Assembly: GCA_019009955.1 (NCBI GenBank)
Contig: CM032231.1
Location: 39,410,001 to 39,474,000 of the forward strand
Length of the DNA: 64,000 bases
Direction of reading: 5' to 3'
Origin: Riptortus pedestris
Taxonomy: Eukaryota; Arthropoda; Insecta; Hemiptera; Alydidae
The notes beneath the pieces were generated by a model. That model was not told the DNA's origin. It saw only the letters and a list, made by a program, of their open reading frames with translations, and made no database searches. Numbering within the stretch: position 1 is the stretch's first letter; each line of letters starts with the position of its first letter. The translations under genes were made by a program, and so were the position numbers. Shown here piece by piece: positions 10,695-19,645 of the stretch.

Positions 10695-11038
10695 GTTCAG
10701 GGACTCGTACCGTTGAAAGTAGAAGCCAGAAGCCCAGCTGAAGAAGACTGACGCCGCTTCGAAAGAAGATTCACCAGGAGAACTTCACAACGGGAGTATT
10801 TCAATACTCACTACGATTCTCACCCTCACTACAGATATTTGGCCTTCAGGACTTCAAGAGGACTTGAGGTACAACACCAGACACATTTGATATTTAATTT
10901 TAGAATTTCACAAAAAATTTTTTCTTCTCTCTCATTTTTCTCATTTTTGTTTTTGTTAAGAACTAATTTTAATTTCTAATTTTAATATCAGTAAAATCCA
11001 TATCATTATATTTATTATCATATTTTATTATATAAACA

Positions 11039-11083
<45 letters not shown>
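10695..11083 (+). other. Retroelement leader with candidate splice donor
   Basis: Untranslated leader between primer site and gag. GAG|GTACAA at 10866-10874 is the best splice-donor candidate for the env mRNA. The stretch just before the gag ATG (11042-11085) is a (TA)n microsatellite, so its length may vary among copies. The first 114 bases after the 5' LTR, counting the primer site, reappear beyond the 3' LTR at 17505-17618. Confidence 0.6.
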
Positions 11084-11092
<9 letters not shown>

Positions 11093-11845
11093 CAAATGAC
11101 TCATTTACAAGAAAGACTGACCCAAAACAGACACATTTCCGTTGACGAACTCACAGAAGCCCTCGAAAACATGCAACCCTCAGAACCAAAACGGACAATC
11201 ACATATGCACTCACAAAGGAAGACTATGACCACATTCCCCCTTATGATGGCAATCCGGAGGACTTGATTTATTTCTCAAAAGCTGTTCAAGCGGTTTTCG
11301 AAAATACATGCACAGTTGATAACACTTTAGGTTCACAAAATCATGCACGACTTCTTACTAAAGTAAAAGCACGACTTACTGGAAACGCGCGACATTGCTT
11401 ACTGACTAACGACTTCAACTCAATTCCGGAATTATTAAATTACTTGAAAAAAAGCTTTCGCGACTCCAGAACCATTGAACAATTATCAACTGAGTTAATT
11501 AATATAACACCACTATTTCACGAACATCCCATACAATTTGTCGACAGAGTCGCTAGTAAAAGAGCACTCATTTTTTCCCGTATTAAAATGGACGACAACC
11601 CTGACACACGAAATTACATACGCTATAAAGACAACGAAATTGTTCATCATGTGACTACACACCTTCACCCCAACCTATGCGACTTCATTAAACACATGAA
11701 ACTCGACTCTTTGGATGACATTAGAAACGCTCTTCAAAATGAGGCCTCTCACATAGTGGAGAGACTTTACGGTGAACGCCACCACAGCTACAATAAACCA
11801 AGATACCCACAAAAAACGAGACGACTTCCACAGGCCACGACATAA
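11084..11845 (+). pseudogene. gag: Gag, N-terminal and capsid part (frame-broken)
   Basis: Encodes 253 residues from the ATG at 11084; a second ATG at 11096 may be the true start since the first lies at the edge of a (TA)n tract. The protein is the structural polyprotein that packages the element RNA. The region around residues 45-215 (IPPYDGNPEDLIYFSKAVQA onward) has the helical character of Ty3/gypsy capsid domains. The frame closes at 11843-11845, about 150 residues short of the expected Gag end, and the rest continues in the next frame. The two frames overlap only between 11757 and 11845. The six-A run at 11811-11816 is the likely site of a one-base length change. A programmed +1 shift or a sequencing error cannot be excluded. 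Confidence 0.8.
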
Positions 11846-12290
11846 CAACGCCCCCACATTTCCAAGCAACATACCACATTACCAACGACCTAGACGTTAC
11901 GAGCCTACGCCCAGATACGATTCCTTCAGACATGACAGGCAATTTGACACAGGACCATTCACTAATGAGCCCAGAACAAGTTACGACTGGAAACCGCCCC
12001 ACTGGGAAAGACCAGCACAACTGCCGACACCACACTACCCCCAGATGCCCCACAATCAGGACTGGGACCCACAGAGACAAAGTCAATTTTTTAATAGGCC
12101 GCGTTCCCCACCACGACAAGACTCACAAAACACAGTTTCCATGAGGACTGTCAGATCCAACCCCCAACGAGTTAACCACATCACGGATGATGACAGACTT
12201 ACAAGACTAGAGACAAGGATGGCATCCCTAATAGATAAATTTGACCATTTTTTAGACAAAAACGGTCCCGAACCGCCCCCGAATATTTAG
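11757..12290 (+). pseudogene. gag: Gag, C-terminal basic part
   Basis: The frame is open from 11757 to the TAG at 12288-12290. It encodes a Pro/Arg/Asn/His-rich segment followed by a short helical tail (DDRLTRLETRMASLIDKFD). Errantivirus Gag proteins usually have such a basic nucleic-acid-binding tail in place of CCHC zinc knuckles, and no CCHC is seen here. There is no ATG at its start, which supports it being the continuation of the upstream frame rather than a separate gene. Its last codons contain the -1 frameshift site into pol. Confidence 0.75.
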
Positions 12291-14401
12291 TAAATTTTAC
12301 GGAAAGCCTCCCACACTTTACAGACAACAAGAACATGATATGGCTAATTGATACAGGCTCAGCTAAGAATTATATTACTCCATCTTCCGTACCCGACGGA
12401 AGTCAAATTATGTCGGAAGAATTTGTTATTAAGACACCCACAGGTAGAGAAAGAGGAACCCAAGTCGTTCATTTAGATGTTTCTCCACTCTTAGGGTTAG
12501 ATGACAAATTATTAGTTAAATTTCACATATTTAATTTTAGCTCTAAGTATAATATTTTACTCGGGTTTGAATCCATGAAAGACTTAAATTTTAAAATAAA
12601 TTGCGAAAATGAAGAAATAACATTATTAAATAATATTAAAATAATAAAAGGGAAAATTATAAATGATAAATATAAGACTGTGGAGAAACTAGGTAGACCT
12701 GCTGAAATACATCACACAGATACTATTACTGCACTTACAGAATTAATTAAACATGATCACATGGACATAACTTTTAAAAATCGTTTATTTTCTCTACTTT
12801 CCAAATATCCATCAATGATACAACGGGAAGATGAGCCCCTAAAAGCCACAGACCTTTTGAAACATAAGATAACACTGAAGACAGACAAACCCATCTATAC
12901 TCGAAATTACCGCTACCCATCAAATTTTAAAGAATCGATACAAACTGAAGTCACCAAACTACTCAAACAAAACATTATTAGAAAAAGTAACTCCCCTTAT
13001 AACTCCCCTTTATGGTTAGTTCCCAAAAAAATGGACTCCAGTGGCAAGCCTAAGGTTCGTATGGTGATAGACTACAGAAAAATAAATAGAGAAACAGTTC
13101 CTGACAGATTCCCTTTGCCCAACATAGAGGACCTCCTCAATAAACTCAACGGAGCCCGGTACTTTTCAGCTATAGATCTCGCCTCAGGCTTCCATCAGAT
13201 TGAGCTGGACGAAGACTCTATTGAGAAAACAGCCTTCAGCACAGATGATGGCCATTATGAGTTCTTGCGTCTTCCGTTTGGCTTGTGTAATAGTCCCCCC
13301 ACCTTTCAACGGGCAATGAACATGATGCTCGAAAATGTACCGAACGCACTCGTATATATTGACGACATCATTATATACTCTAAAGACTTGGACTCTCACC
13401 TTACTCATTTGGAAAATGTCTTTAAACAACTGACCCGACACTCACTTACAATACAATTAGACAAAACAAAATTCCTTCAGACTGAATTACCTTTTCTTGG
13501 TCATATTGTGTCCGCTCATGGCCTAAAACCAATGCCAGAAAAGATTAATGCAGTATTGAACTTCCCGACACCTAAAAATGAAAAACAAATACGACAATTC
13601 TTGGGACTCACTGGATACTACAGACGATTCATACAAAACTATGCGCACATTGCAAAACCATTAACACAGGCCTTACGAACTGACTCCCCTGAAATCACAG
13701 AAGAATTCATTACAAGTACGCAACAATTAAAAGATATTATAACTAACGCACCCATTCTGCAATTTCCTGATTGGCAACTGCCATTCACACTCACAACAGA
13801 CGCCAGTAACGTAGCCCTGGGAGCTGTGCTCTCACAACTTACAAACGGACGTGACCATCCTATTGCTTTTGCATCACGTACACTTTCAGCTACGGAACAA
13901 AAATATTCTGCAATAGAAAAGGAATTACTCGCGGTAGTATGGGCTTGTAATCATTTTAAACCATACTTATACGGAAAAAGATTTACACTGCACACGGACC
14001 ATAAGCCTCTGACTTGGATTTTTTCAATGAAGAACGCTAACACACGACTCATGAAATGGATCTTTCAATTATCAGATTTTGAATTTGACATTAAACACAT
14101 TGAAGGACGCACAAACTGGGTAGCTGATGCTTTGTCCCGAAACCCAGTCACAGAAACGGAACATGGACTCAACGTTATAGAACAAGACATGGACATAAAT
14201 CCCCAACTCGAACTAGAAAAAGCCCTAGACGAAGGCCTGCACACTGACATACCACCTGAACATAGTGATTTCATCGAGGAACTTCTAGACACAGGAACAG
14301 ACTTAGTTACTGTCCATTCACAAGAATCTTCCAATCAACAAATATGGATAGCAGATGACGATAGACCAATCAATGTTCAAAAATATCAAATATTCATTTA
14401 A
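12245..14401 (+). CDS. pol: Pol: protease, reverse transcriptase, RNase H
   Basis: Entered by frameshift; the first internal ATG is at 12335 and residue numbers count from it (688 codons). The aspartic protease shows DTGS at residues 6-9 and ILLGFESM near 74-81. The reverse transcriptase shows AIDLASGFHQ (Asp281) and YIDD (341-344), so the catalytic Asp triad is complete, with LPFGLCNSPPTFQ between. RNase H shows TTDAS (Asp489), the AIEKELLAVVWA block (Glu near 528-530) and HTDHKPL (Asp555). It makes the cDNA of the element in the particle. The frame ends with TAA at 14399-14401, ahead of the integrase in the same frame, which is abnormal for this family and looks like a disabling nonsense codon. 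Confidence 0.92.
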   Translation, partial: PFFRQKRSRTAPEYLVNFTESLPHFTDNKNMIWLIDTGSAKNYITPSSVPDGSQIMSEEFVIKTPTGRERGTQVVHLDVSPLLGLDDKLLVKFHIFNFSSKYNILLGFESMKDLNFKINCENEEITLLNNIKIIKGKIINDKYKTVEKLGRPAEIHHTDTITALTELIKHDHMDITFKNRLFSLLSKYPSMIQREDEPLKATDLLKHKITLKTDKPIYTRNYRYPSNFKESIQTEVTKLLKQNIIRKSNSPYNSPLWLVPKKMDSSGKPKVRMVIDYRKINRETVPDRFPLPNIEDLLNKLNGARYFSAIDLASGFHQIELDEDSIEKTAFSTDDGHYEFLRLPFGLCNSPPTFQRAMNMMLENVPNALVYIDDIIIYSKDLDSHLTHLENVFKQLTRHSLTIQLDKTKFLQTELPFLGHIVSAHGLKPMPEKINAVLNFPTPKNEKQIRQFLGLTGYYRRFIQNYAHIAKPLTQALRTDSPEITEEFITSTQQLKDIITNAPILQFPDWQLPFTLTTDASNVALGAVLSQLTNGRDHPIAFASRTLSATEQKYSAIEKELLAVVWACNHFKPYLYGKRFTLHTDHKPLTWIFSMKNANTRLMKWIFQLSDFEFDIKHIEGRTNWVADALSRNPVTETEHGLNVIEQDMDINPQLELEKALDEGLHTDIPPEHSDFIEELLDTGTDLVTVHSQESSNQQIWIADDDRPINVQKYQIFI
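12248..12275 (+). promoter_or_regulatory. -1 ribosomal frameshift signal, gag to pol
   Basis: The heptamer T TTT TTA (12248-12254) sits in the gag frame as X XXY YYZ. After a spacer of 8 nt comes a small hairpin, CGGT-CCCGA-ACCG (12263-12275). The pol frame is open only from 12245, so the slip must occur between there and the gag stop at 12290. Signal, spacer and window all agree. Confidence 0.75.
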
Positions 14402-15754
14402 CGAGGAAGTGAACCTACGCACACTCTACGACCATTTAACAAATATCGGTACATCCTTGAAACAGCCTACCCCTGGAACTCAGACTTGAAACACAAATTA
14501 CTAGAAATATTGAAACCCAACACGACTTACGGACTTTACTGCGAACCCAATGTAGAGACAGTTCGAACAGAGTATGAAGGTATTTTTAGAGCTATCTCCA
14601 CAATTGTTCAGGAACATTACCCCTCGGTAAAAATTAAAAGGTACAAAAAAAAGTGTATAGACATAGAAAAAGAAGACGAACAAAGGGAATTAATTGACTC
14701 TTACCATCTAGGCAAAACGTTTCATAGAGGTGGACTTGAAACATATAATAAATTGAAAAGGTATTATTACTTCCCTAAAATGAAGGACATGATCATGGAC
14801 TACGTTAACAACTGTGACACCTGCAGACGGACCAAATACGACAGAAACCCAATTAAGACCAAATACTGCGTCACACCCACACCTGACAGACCGTTCGAAG
14901 AACTGATGATGGACACACTTCACTATGAACAAAAGTATATAATAACACTTGTAGATACTTTTTCTAAACGACTTTTTGCCCGACTTACGTCAACTCTAAA
15001 TGCTACAAATGTACTTCAGGTGCTAACAGACTACCTAGAATTATATCCGACGCCTACACGAATAAAAATGGACAATGGAAAGGAATTTAAAAATTCACTG
15101 ATTCAAAATTTTTTAGAAACCCAAGGGATAGAACCCTATTATACTACACCAAACCATCCCAATTCCCTAGGACTCTTAAACAGGATACACTCCACAATGA
15201 TTGAAATTATGAGAAGCATAACCCTGCAGGAATCAAATATTACATTGACAAAGACACTCAAACTGACCGTATTAGCCTATAACAACACTCTACACCAACA
15301 ACTAAAATTGACACCAAACGAAATCACTTTTGGACCAAACCACCGCACCCCCACCTTAACCGAAGCCAATATCAAAGAGAGATTGGTGGAACAATACCAT
15401 GACAGACTGAAGCTAGTTCAATCCATTATAAAGGAAAATATTGTAAAAGAGAAACAAACTAGAACGGACAAACTCAATAAAAACAGGGAAGACCCAGAAA
15501 TCCCTTCGGAAACATATGCGCGAATCAGGACAAGAGTTAAAGCGGAAAATCCATATAAACCAGTGATTAAAGTACGCGACAAAAACAAAGAGATCATAGT
15601 ACACAAAGACAATTTACAAAGACCAAGGAAAGTCTATAAAACACGAAAAAAGCCAATTACCAACTCAGACAATCCCTCTGTTTTAGATGGAGATACAAAT
15701 ATGGCATCTGGCTCTATGGTTCCTCCAGACACTGACTCAGACACTCCAATATGA
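14402..15754 (+). pseudogene. pol: Pol: integrase part, catalytic Glu missing
   Basis: In the same frame as the upstream pol ORF and separated from it only by the TAA at 14399; the first ATG is at 14486 and residue numbers count from it (422 codons). The HHCC zinc finger is His74, His80, Cys110, Cys113. The catalytic core has Asp143 (MMDTL) and Asp196 (KMDNGKEF). Exactly 36 residues later, where the D-D-35-E family has Glu, the codon at 15179-15181 gives Asn232 in the context LLNRIHSTMIE. A basic C-terminal part follows. Without an upstream start this piece is unlikely to be made, and without the Glu it should be inactive. It overlaps env by 68 nt. Confidence 0.88.
15673..15686 (+). promoter_or_regulatory. 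Splice acceptor abutting env ATG
   Basis: The pyrimidine tract TCCCTCTGTTTTAG ends with AG directly before the env ATG at 15687. Errantiviruses express env from a spliced mRNA. The candidate donor is GAG|GTACAA at 10866-10874 in the leader. Splicing here would put the env ATG first in its exon. Confidence 0.7.
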
Positions 15755-17243
15755 TGTGACTGACATATCAAAGACTCCTGGTATACTGCCTATCAAACTG
15801 CCCGACTCATATGCTCTCGACAAATATTATACATTGACGCATTACATTAATTATACTCACCTATACACTGAACTTCTTGATACAGAACAAATTCTTCCGA
15901 AATTTAAAGACCTCAAAACACAGGACGTCACAAATCGACTCCTCCAATTTACGAAAGACAAACTTAAAACAATTTTTAATATAAATACTAATCCAAGGAG
16001 GAAGCGTGGTATCATTAATGGTTTAGGTTCAGCCATTAAATGGTTAACAGGAAATATGGACGCACAAGACAAACAATACTATGATAAAGTAATCAACACG
16101 ATTCAGACCAACTCATACCACATAGAGCACAATATTGAACGGCAGACTATGTACAACAAAAACTTAATCAATACATTAAAACATGACATAGATGCCCTAA
16201 ACAGAAACAATGACAGATCATTGACGTTAATTAATTCCATGGACAATGACGAACGCCATATTCACCTCACCGAGCTCTACATAATACTTAACTACATTTA
16301 TATTCGGATAAATGAATTAGAAAACAGCATAGAAATGTGTAAAATGGGAATCGCCCATTCTTCGCTCATAAGTCAAATAGAAGTAAAAACTCTTTCAAAA
16401 CTTCCGCTTATTTCAACCAATTTAGAACTTCTGTGGATGACCAGTAAAATACATTGTGCCATCAATCAAGGTGTTCTTCACTTCTTTGTGTCACTTCCTT
16501 TACACAGCAGACGATACACTACATACTACTTACTACAAGCTCCAATAATACACAACAACCAACAGATCTCTACAATCGCACCCTATACCATAATCTTAAG
16601 CAACAACACTGACATATTTTTAGCTAATTGCACTTTTATATTAAATAATTATTATTGTAGCCAAATTAGAATGATAAGTGATTCATGTATTTCTCAACTA
16701 CTTCTAGGAAATCCTCAAAAATGTGTAACAACATCCGTTCATTCGGACTCTTTTATTAAATATATAGCTGATGTAGATCTATACCTTAGCTTTAAGACTA
16801 GTTATATGCACATTTCAGACATAACAACACCCATTTTTCTCCCCACAACAGCCCTCATTAAACTGCAAAATAATGAATCTATCCTGGAATGTCCCCAACC
16901 TAGAACAGAAGTCATAGACACAGAAATACTGTACTTTGAACACAGCCCACAGCATATAAAACAATTCAATATCACATTTGACCACTTAGACACCCCTAGA
17001 ATAGAAAACATTAGTATAGAACCATTAGAATTTATAAATTTAGATTATACACAAGTAATCCTGTATGTAATAGTTTTATATTTATTTATTTTTAATGTCT
17101 TAATATTAGTTAAACAATGTAAATCAATGTGTCTGGAACGCCAACCACCTCACCAGAACCCGTCTACAGATGACATCTCTTTGGAAGCAACTCCAGCAAC
17201 AGTACCCAGAAGAATTTTTGATCCCTGGAGACTCCCTTCCTAA
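15687..17243 (+). CDS. env: Env: envelope fusion glycoprotein
   Basis: An intact 518-codon frame. Hydrophobic residues at about 7-16 may be a weak signal peptide. A furin-type site RRKR lies at 104-107, followed by a glycine-rich hydrophobic stretch (GIINGLGSAIKWL) that looks like a fusion peptide. Helical segments follow. One membrane anchor spans about 456-478 (VILYVIVLYLFIFNVLILV), with a cytoplasmic tail of about 40 residues. The layout matches insect errantivirus Env, which is related to baculovirus F proteins. It is the only long gene of this copy without an obvious lesion. The start is chosen because the splice acceptor ends at it. It overlaps pol by 68 nt. Confidence 0.88.
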   Translation: MEIQIWHLALWFLQTLTQTLQYDVTDISKTPGILPIKLPDSYALDKYYTLTHYINYTHLYTELLDTEQILPKFKDLKTQDVTNRLLQFTKDKLKTIFNINTNPRRKRGIINGLGSAIKWLTGNMDAQDKQYYDKVINTIQTNSYHIEHNIERQTMYNKNLINTLKHDIDALNRNNDRSLTLINSMDNDERHIHLTELYIILNYIYIRINELENSIEMCKMGIAHSSLISQIEVKTLSKLPLISTNLELLWMTSKIHCAINQGVLHFFVSLPLHSRRYTTYYLLQAPIIHNNQQISTIAPYTIILSNNTDIFLANCTFILNNYYCSQIRMISDSCISQLLLGNPQKCVTTSVHSDSFIKYIADVDLYLSFKTSYMHISDITTPIFLPTTALIKLQNNESILECPQPRTEVIDTEILYFEHSPQHIKQFNITFDHLDTPRIENISIEPLEFINLDYTQVILYVIVLYLFIFNVLILVKQCKSMCLERQPPHQNPSTDDISLEATPATVPRRIFDPWRLPS

Positions 17244-17273
17244 TAAAAAACTTCTCAGCGGACTTCGAATCTT

Positions 17274-17284
17274 CGGCAGGGGGG
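17274..17284 (+). promoter_or_regulatory. Polypurine tract
   Basis: CGGCAGGGGGG runs directly into the 3' LTR. It is the primer site for plus-strand cDNA synthesis, and its edge defines the LTR start. Confidence 0.8.
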
Positions 17285-17504
17285 AGTTATAGCTCCAAAG
17301 CCACCATTCCCACACCTCCAGACGACACCTCAGCAGCCGACTCAGCATTCTTCAATAATTTAGTATAAATTCCTCTCCTCCTCTTTCCCATTCCGCATTC
17401 CTGTCTCAGTAGTCGAATTGCTTGTATTTATGTAACTATTCTAAATTTGTACTGGTGTTACCAATAAAGTTTTTTTTTAAGTTTCTGATAGCCGAGTATT
17501 TAGT
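17285..17504 (+). repeat. 3' LTR
   Basis: 220 bp, with 217 positions identical to the 5' LTR. The poly(A) signal AATAAA is at 17463-17468. The TATA box reads TATAAATT and the initiator GCATTC, both weaker than in the 5' LTR. Confidence 0.95.
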
Positions 17505-17640
17505 TGGCGCCCGAAGTTCAGGGACTCGTACCGTTGAAAGTAGAAGCCAGAAGCCCAGCTGAAGAAGACTGACGCCGCTTCGAAAGAAGATTCACCAGGA
17601 GAACTTCACAACGGGAGTTTCTGATAGCCGAGTATTTAGT
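17505..17640 (+). repeat. 3' LTR extension: leader segment plus second LTR end
   Basis: After the 3' LTR the sequence continues with the primer site and leader exactly as after the 5' LTR (17505-17618 matches 10684-10797). It then jumps to AGTTTCTGATAGCCGAGT..., the last 25 bp of the LTR (17616-17640). The two parts share AGT at the junction. The outer end is a correct LTR terminus next to the flank TGAC. Confidence 0.9.
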
Positions 17641-17740
17641 TGACGTAACTATTTTTTATAATAATTTTCCAATACGTTTTGCTTATTCATTGGGTCTCTA
17701 ATGTAGCTATAATCTCAAGAATATGAACTATACAAGGCCT

Positions 17741-18200
17741 TATTTTTTTTCCTTTACATAGTAACCCTATGTGGAGGGATTTTATTTTTCTGCACATCCC
17801 ATGATAATATCATTATATGTGCATTTTTTCAAGGCGTTTAACAATTTTTTATATAATAATATATATACATATTAAAAAATGTAAATAAGATTATGAAAAT
17901 TAAACTTGACTAAATAAAAAAAAAGCTTTAATTAGAACAATTCAGGAATACAATTAAAAAAAAATCACATAATATAAATATTTATTATCTTTTCCTATTT
18001 TATATCATAGGCTATTGCTTTTAATAAATTTAGGTGTTTTGAAAATAAAATATCGGGACTGATAGGCCATGGTGGAATAGGAGTCTTCAACTGTCTTCGT
18101 ATGTCTTGAGTCAGTCTACATTCATGAATCAGGTGGGTGAATGTCTGTTCAGTGTAACTGTCGCATTTACAAGTATTTGAGTCAGTAAGTTTGAATATGT
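17741..18200 (-). pseudogene. LINE 3' end: ORF2 C-terminus plus 3' UTR
   Basis: The minus-strand frame up to the stop at 17997-17995 reads TCKCDSYTEQTFTHLIHECR, then TPIPPWPISPDILF. A CxC...QT..HLI..C block near the end is typical of the C-terminus of Jockey/CR1-type non-LTR retrotransposon proteins. The 3' UTR ends with a small hairpin (CCACATAGGGTTACTATGT) and then an A run (T's at 17741-17748 on the plus strand). It is 5' truncated, as LINE copies usually are. The copy at 23242-23663 ends the same way. Confidence 0.65.
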
Positions 18201-18599
18201 ATAAGTACGAATTTGTATTTGTAATATGTTATTTATCAATTTCAGAAATTTAAAATAAGAATAATTAGCAATCCAAAATATTCTTCTCTACAATCTAAAT
18301 CCAGTCAGCTGGATAAAAGGCAGAGCTTCAATGTTCTTACGATATGAATTATGTTCCGAGTATTATCCCATATTAGACCCTTTGTGAGTAGAATTACAAA
18401 TGTTAAGTGATTACCTCTTGGTTAATTAAGTACTGTCCAATAGTGGCGCTTTGAAATCCGTATATATAATTAAAATTAACACTAATGATATTTCACATTA
18501 TTTATTTAACCTAATCCATTCAAACCATGCGAGTATCTAATTTGACATTCGTCCTAATTTATTATTATTATTATTATTTATTAACGTCAACCTTTTAGC

Positions 18600-18823
18600 A
18601 GATTTCCCTTAAGGGAATTCGCAATTTTTGTTTGATCGTTACCAAACTCGATATTTAGTCGTTTTATGTTTAAAGAAAGATCAAGTTCGTTAACGGCTGA
18701 AATCGGACCAGTGGGAGGGGGGGGGAGTTTAGAGAGGAGGATTTTCGAGAATTCGAAATATCTCCGTTACTATACGTAGGATCGAAAAATTGTACAGAAT
18801 CAATCTTATTGCAAATTAAATAC

Positions 18824-18889
<66 letters not shown>

Positions 18890-19078
18890 ATTCTTTATCT
18901 TGAAAATTAACCGAGATATTTCCATTTTTATTAAATCTGGGCGGCTAACGGACGACAGACTTTCCCGCCAAAAGCTAGTCCGGCCGTTTCCTTAACTGCT
19001 CGGCTCTCGTGAAATTTCTCTATTGTAAAACATCACGTGGGAAATTTGCTTAGTTTACGCAGCCCCTGCGTGACGGAC
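18600..19078 (+). mobile_element. HINE copy with 5' internal deletion
   Basis: The 5' end TTAGCAGATTTCCCTTAAGG is followed directly by TTCGCAATTTTTG, so the usual section before the (TA)n tract is missing. The long (TA)n lies at 18831-18882, and the end hairpin plus GACGGAC at 19055-19078. It sits inside a SINE: TATTAACGTC lies before it and GCTAATTGGGACGGG after it. Confidence 0.7.
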
Positions 19079-19088
19079 TTTTGCTACT

Positions 19089-19245
19089 GTCGCTAATTGG
19101 GACGGGTTATTTACAGGATGCCACACTTTTCTACCCAGGGTGGGACTAAGGATTTTATTTAATGAGTTCGTCACTAAATAAAATCCTTAGTCCCACCCTG
19201 GCTAGAAAAGGGTGGAAACCTGCAGATAACCCTTCCCAATTAGCC
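19089..19245. mobile_element. Head-to-head SINE halves (foldback)
   Basis: A minus-strand SINE segment meets a plus-strand one. The arms include CCAGGGTGGGACTAAGGAT and its complement, perfect for 27 bp and continuing imperfectly to about 70 bp. The loop at the centre is short (ATGAGTTCGTCAC). Confidence 0.75.
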
Positions 19246-19460
19246 AAATGTCAATTTAGGTACTCACGTCGTATGAATGGATTAGACTAAATCAATAATG
19301 TGAATTATCATTATTAATTATAATAATATATACAGGTTTCAAACATCCACACTAAACAATATTTAATTAATAAAGAGGTAATCACTTAACATTAGTAATA
19401 CTAATCACAAAGTTACACCCTTTGAGTATAGAATTATATTCATACAATTAACATTCTTTT

Positions 19461-19578
19461 TAGCTCCCTTAAGGGAAATCAGCTATTGAGGTTGTACTCA
19501 TGACGGGATTTTCGAATTTTTTCTTCAAATGTCCATCGATCCTACCTAGGAGATGACGAAAATGAGGTCCATTCAAAA

Positions 19579-19645
<67 letters not shown>

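Larger units (their letters stand above)
10464..17640 (+). mobile_element. Errantivirus-type Ty3/gypsy element with env
   Basis: A 7.2-kb endogenous element with the order LTR, primer site, gag, pol, env, polypurine tract, LTR. The two 220-bp LTRs differ at three positions, which implies a recent insertion. Flanking tetranucleotides are CGAC (10460-10463) and TGAC (17641-17644), three of four matching, as expected for a short target-site duplication. Lesions: a frame break in gag near 11811, a TAA in pol at 14399, loss of the integrase catalytic Glu at 15179, and a 136-bp extension of the 3' LTR. The env gene with a furin-type site places it with the insect errantiviruses (gypsy, TED, ZAM group) rather than env-less Ty3 elements. 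Confidence 0.93.
18380..19440. repeat. Inverted duplication carrying SINE and HINE
   Basis: The segment 18380-18574 recurs inverted and diverged at 19250-19440. Between the arms are a minus-strand SINE, a HINE inserted in that SINE, and a plus-strand SINE half meeting it head to head. Part of the left arm (18411-18632) also appears nearly unchanged at 33126-33345. Confidence 0.7.

Noticed and set aside
11675..12119. 132-codon and 65-codon minus-strand ORFs over gag
   Set aside because: Antisense of a Pro/Arg-rich region, which tends to stay open on the opposite strand.
13184..13441. Minus-strand ORFs inside pol and gag
   Set aside because: Antisense shadows of the retroelement genes; no motifs of their own.
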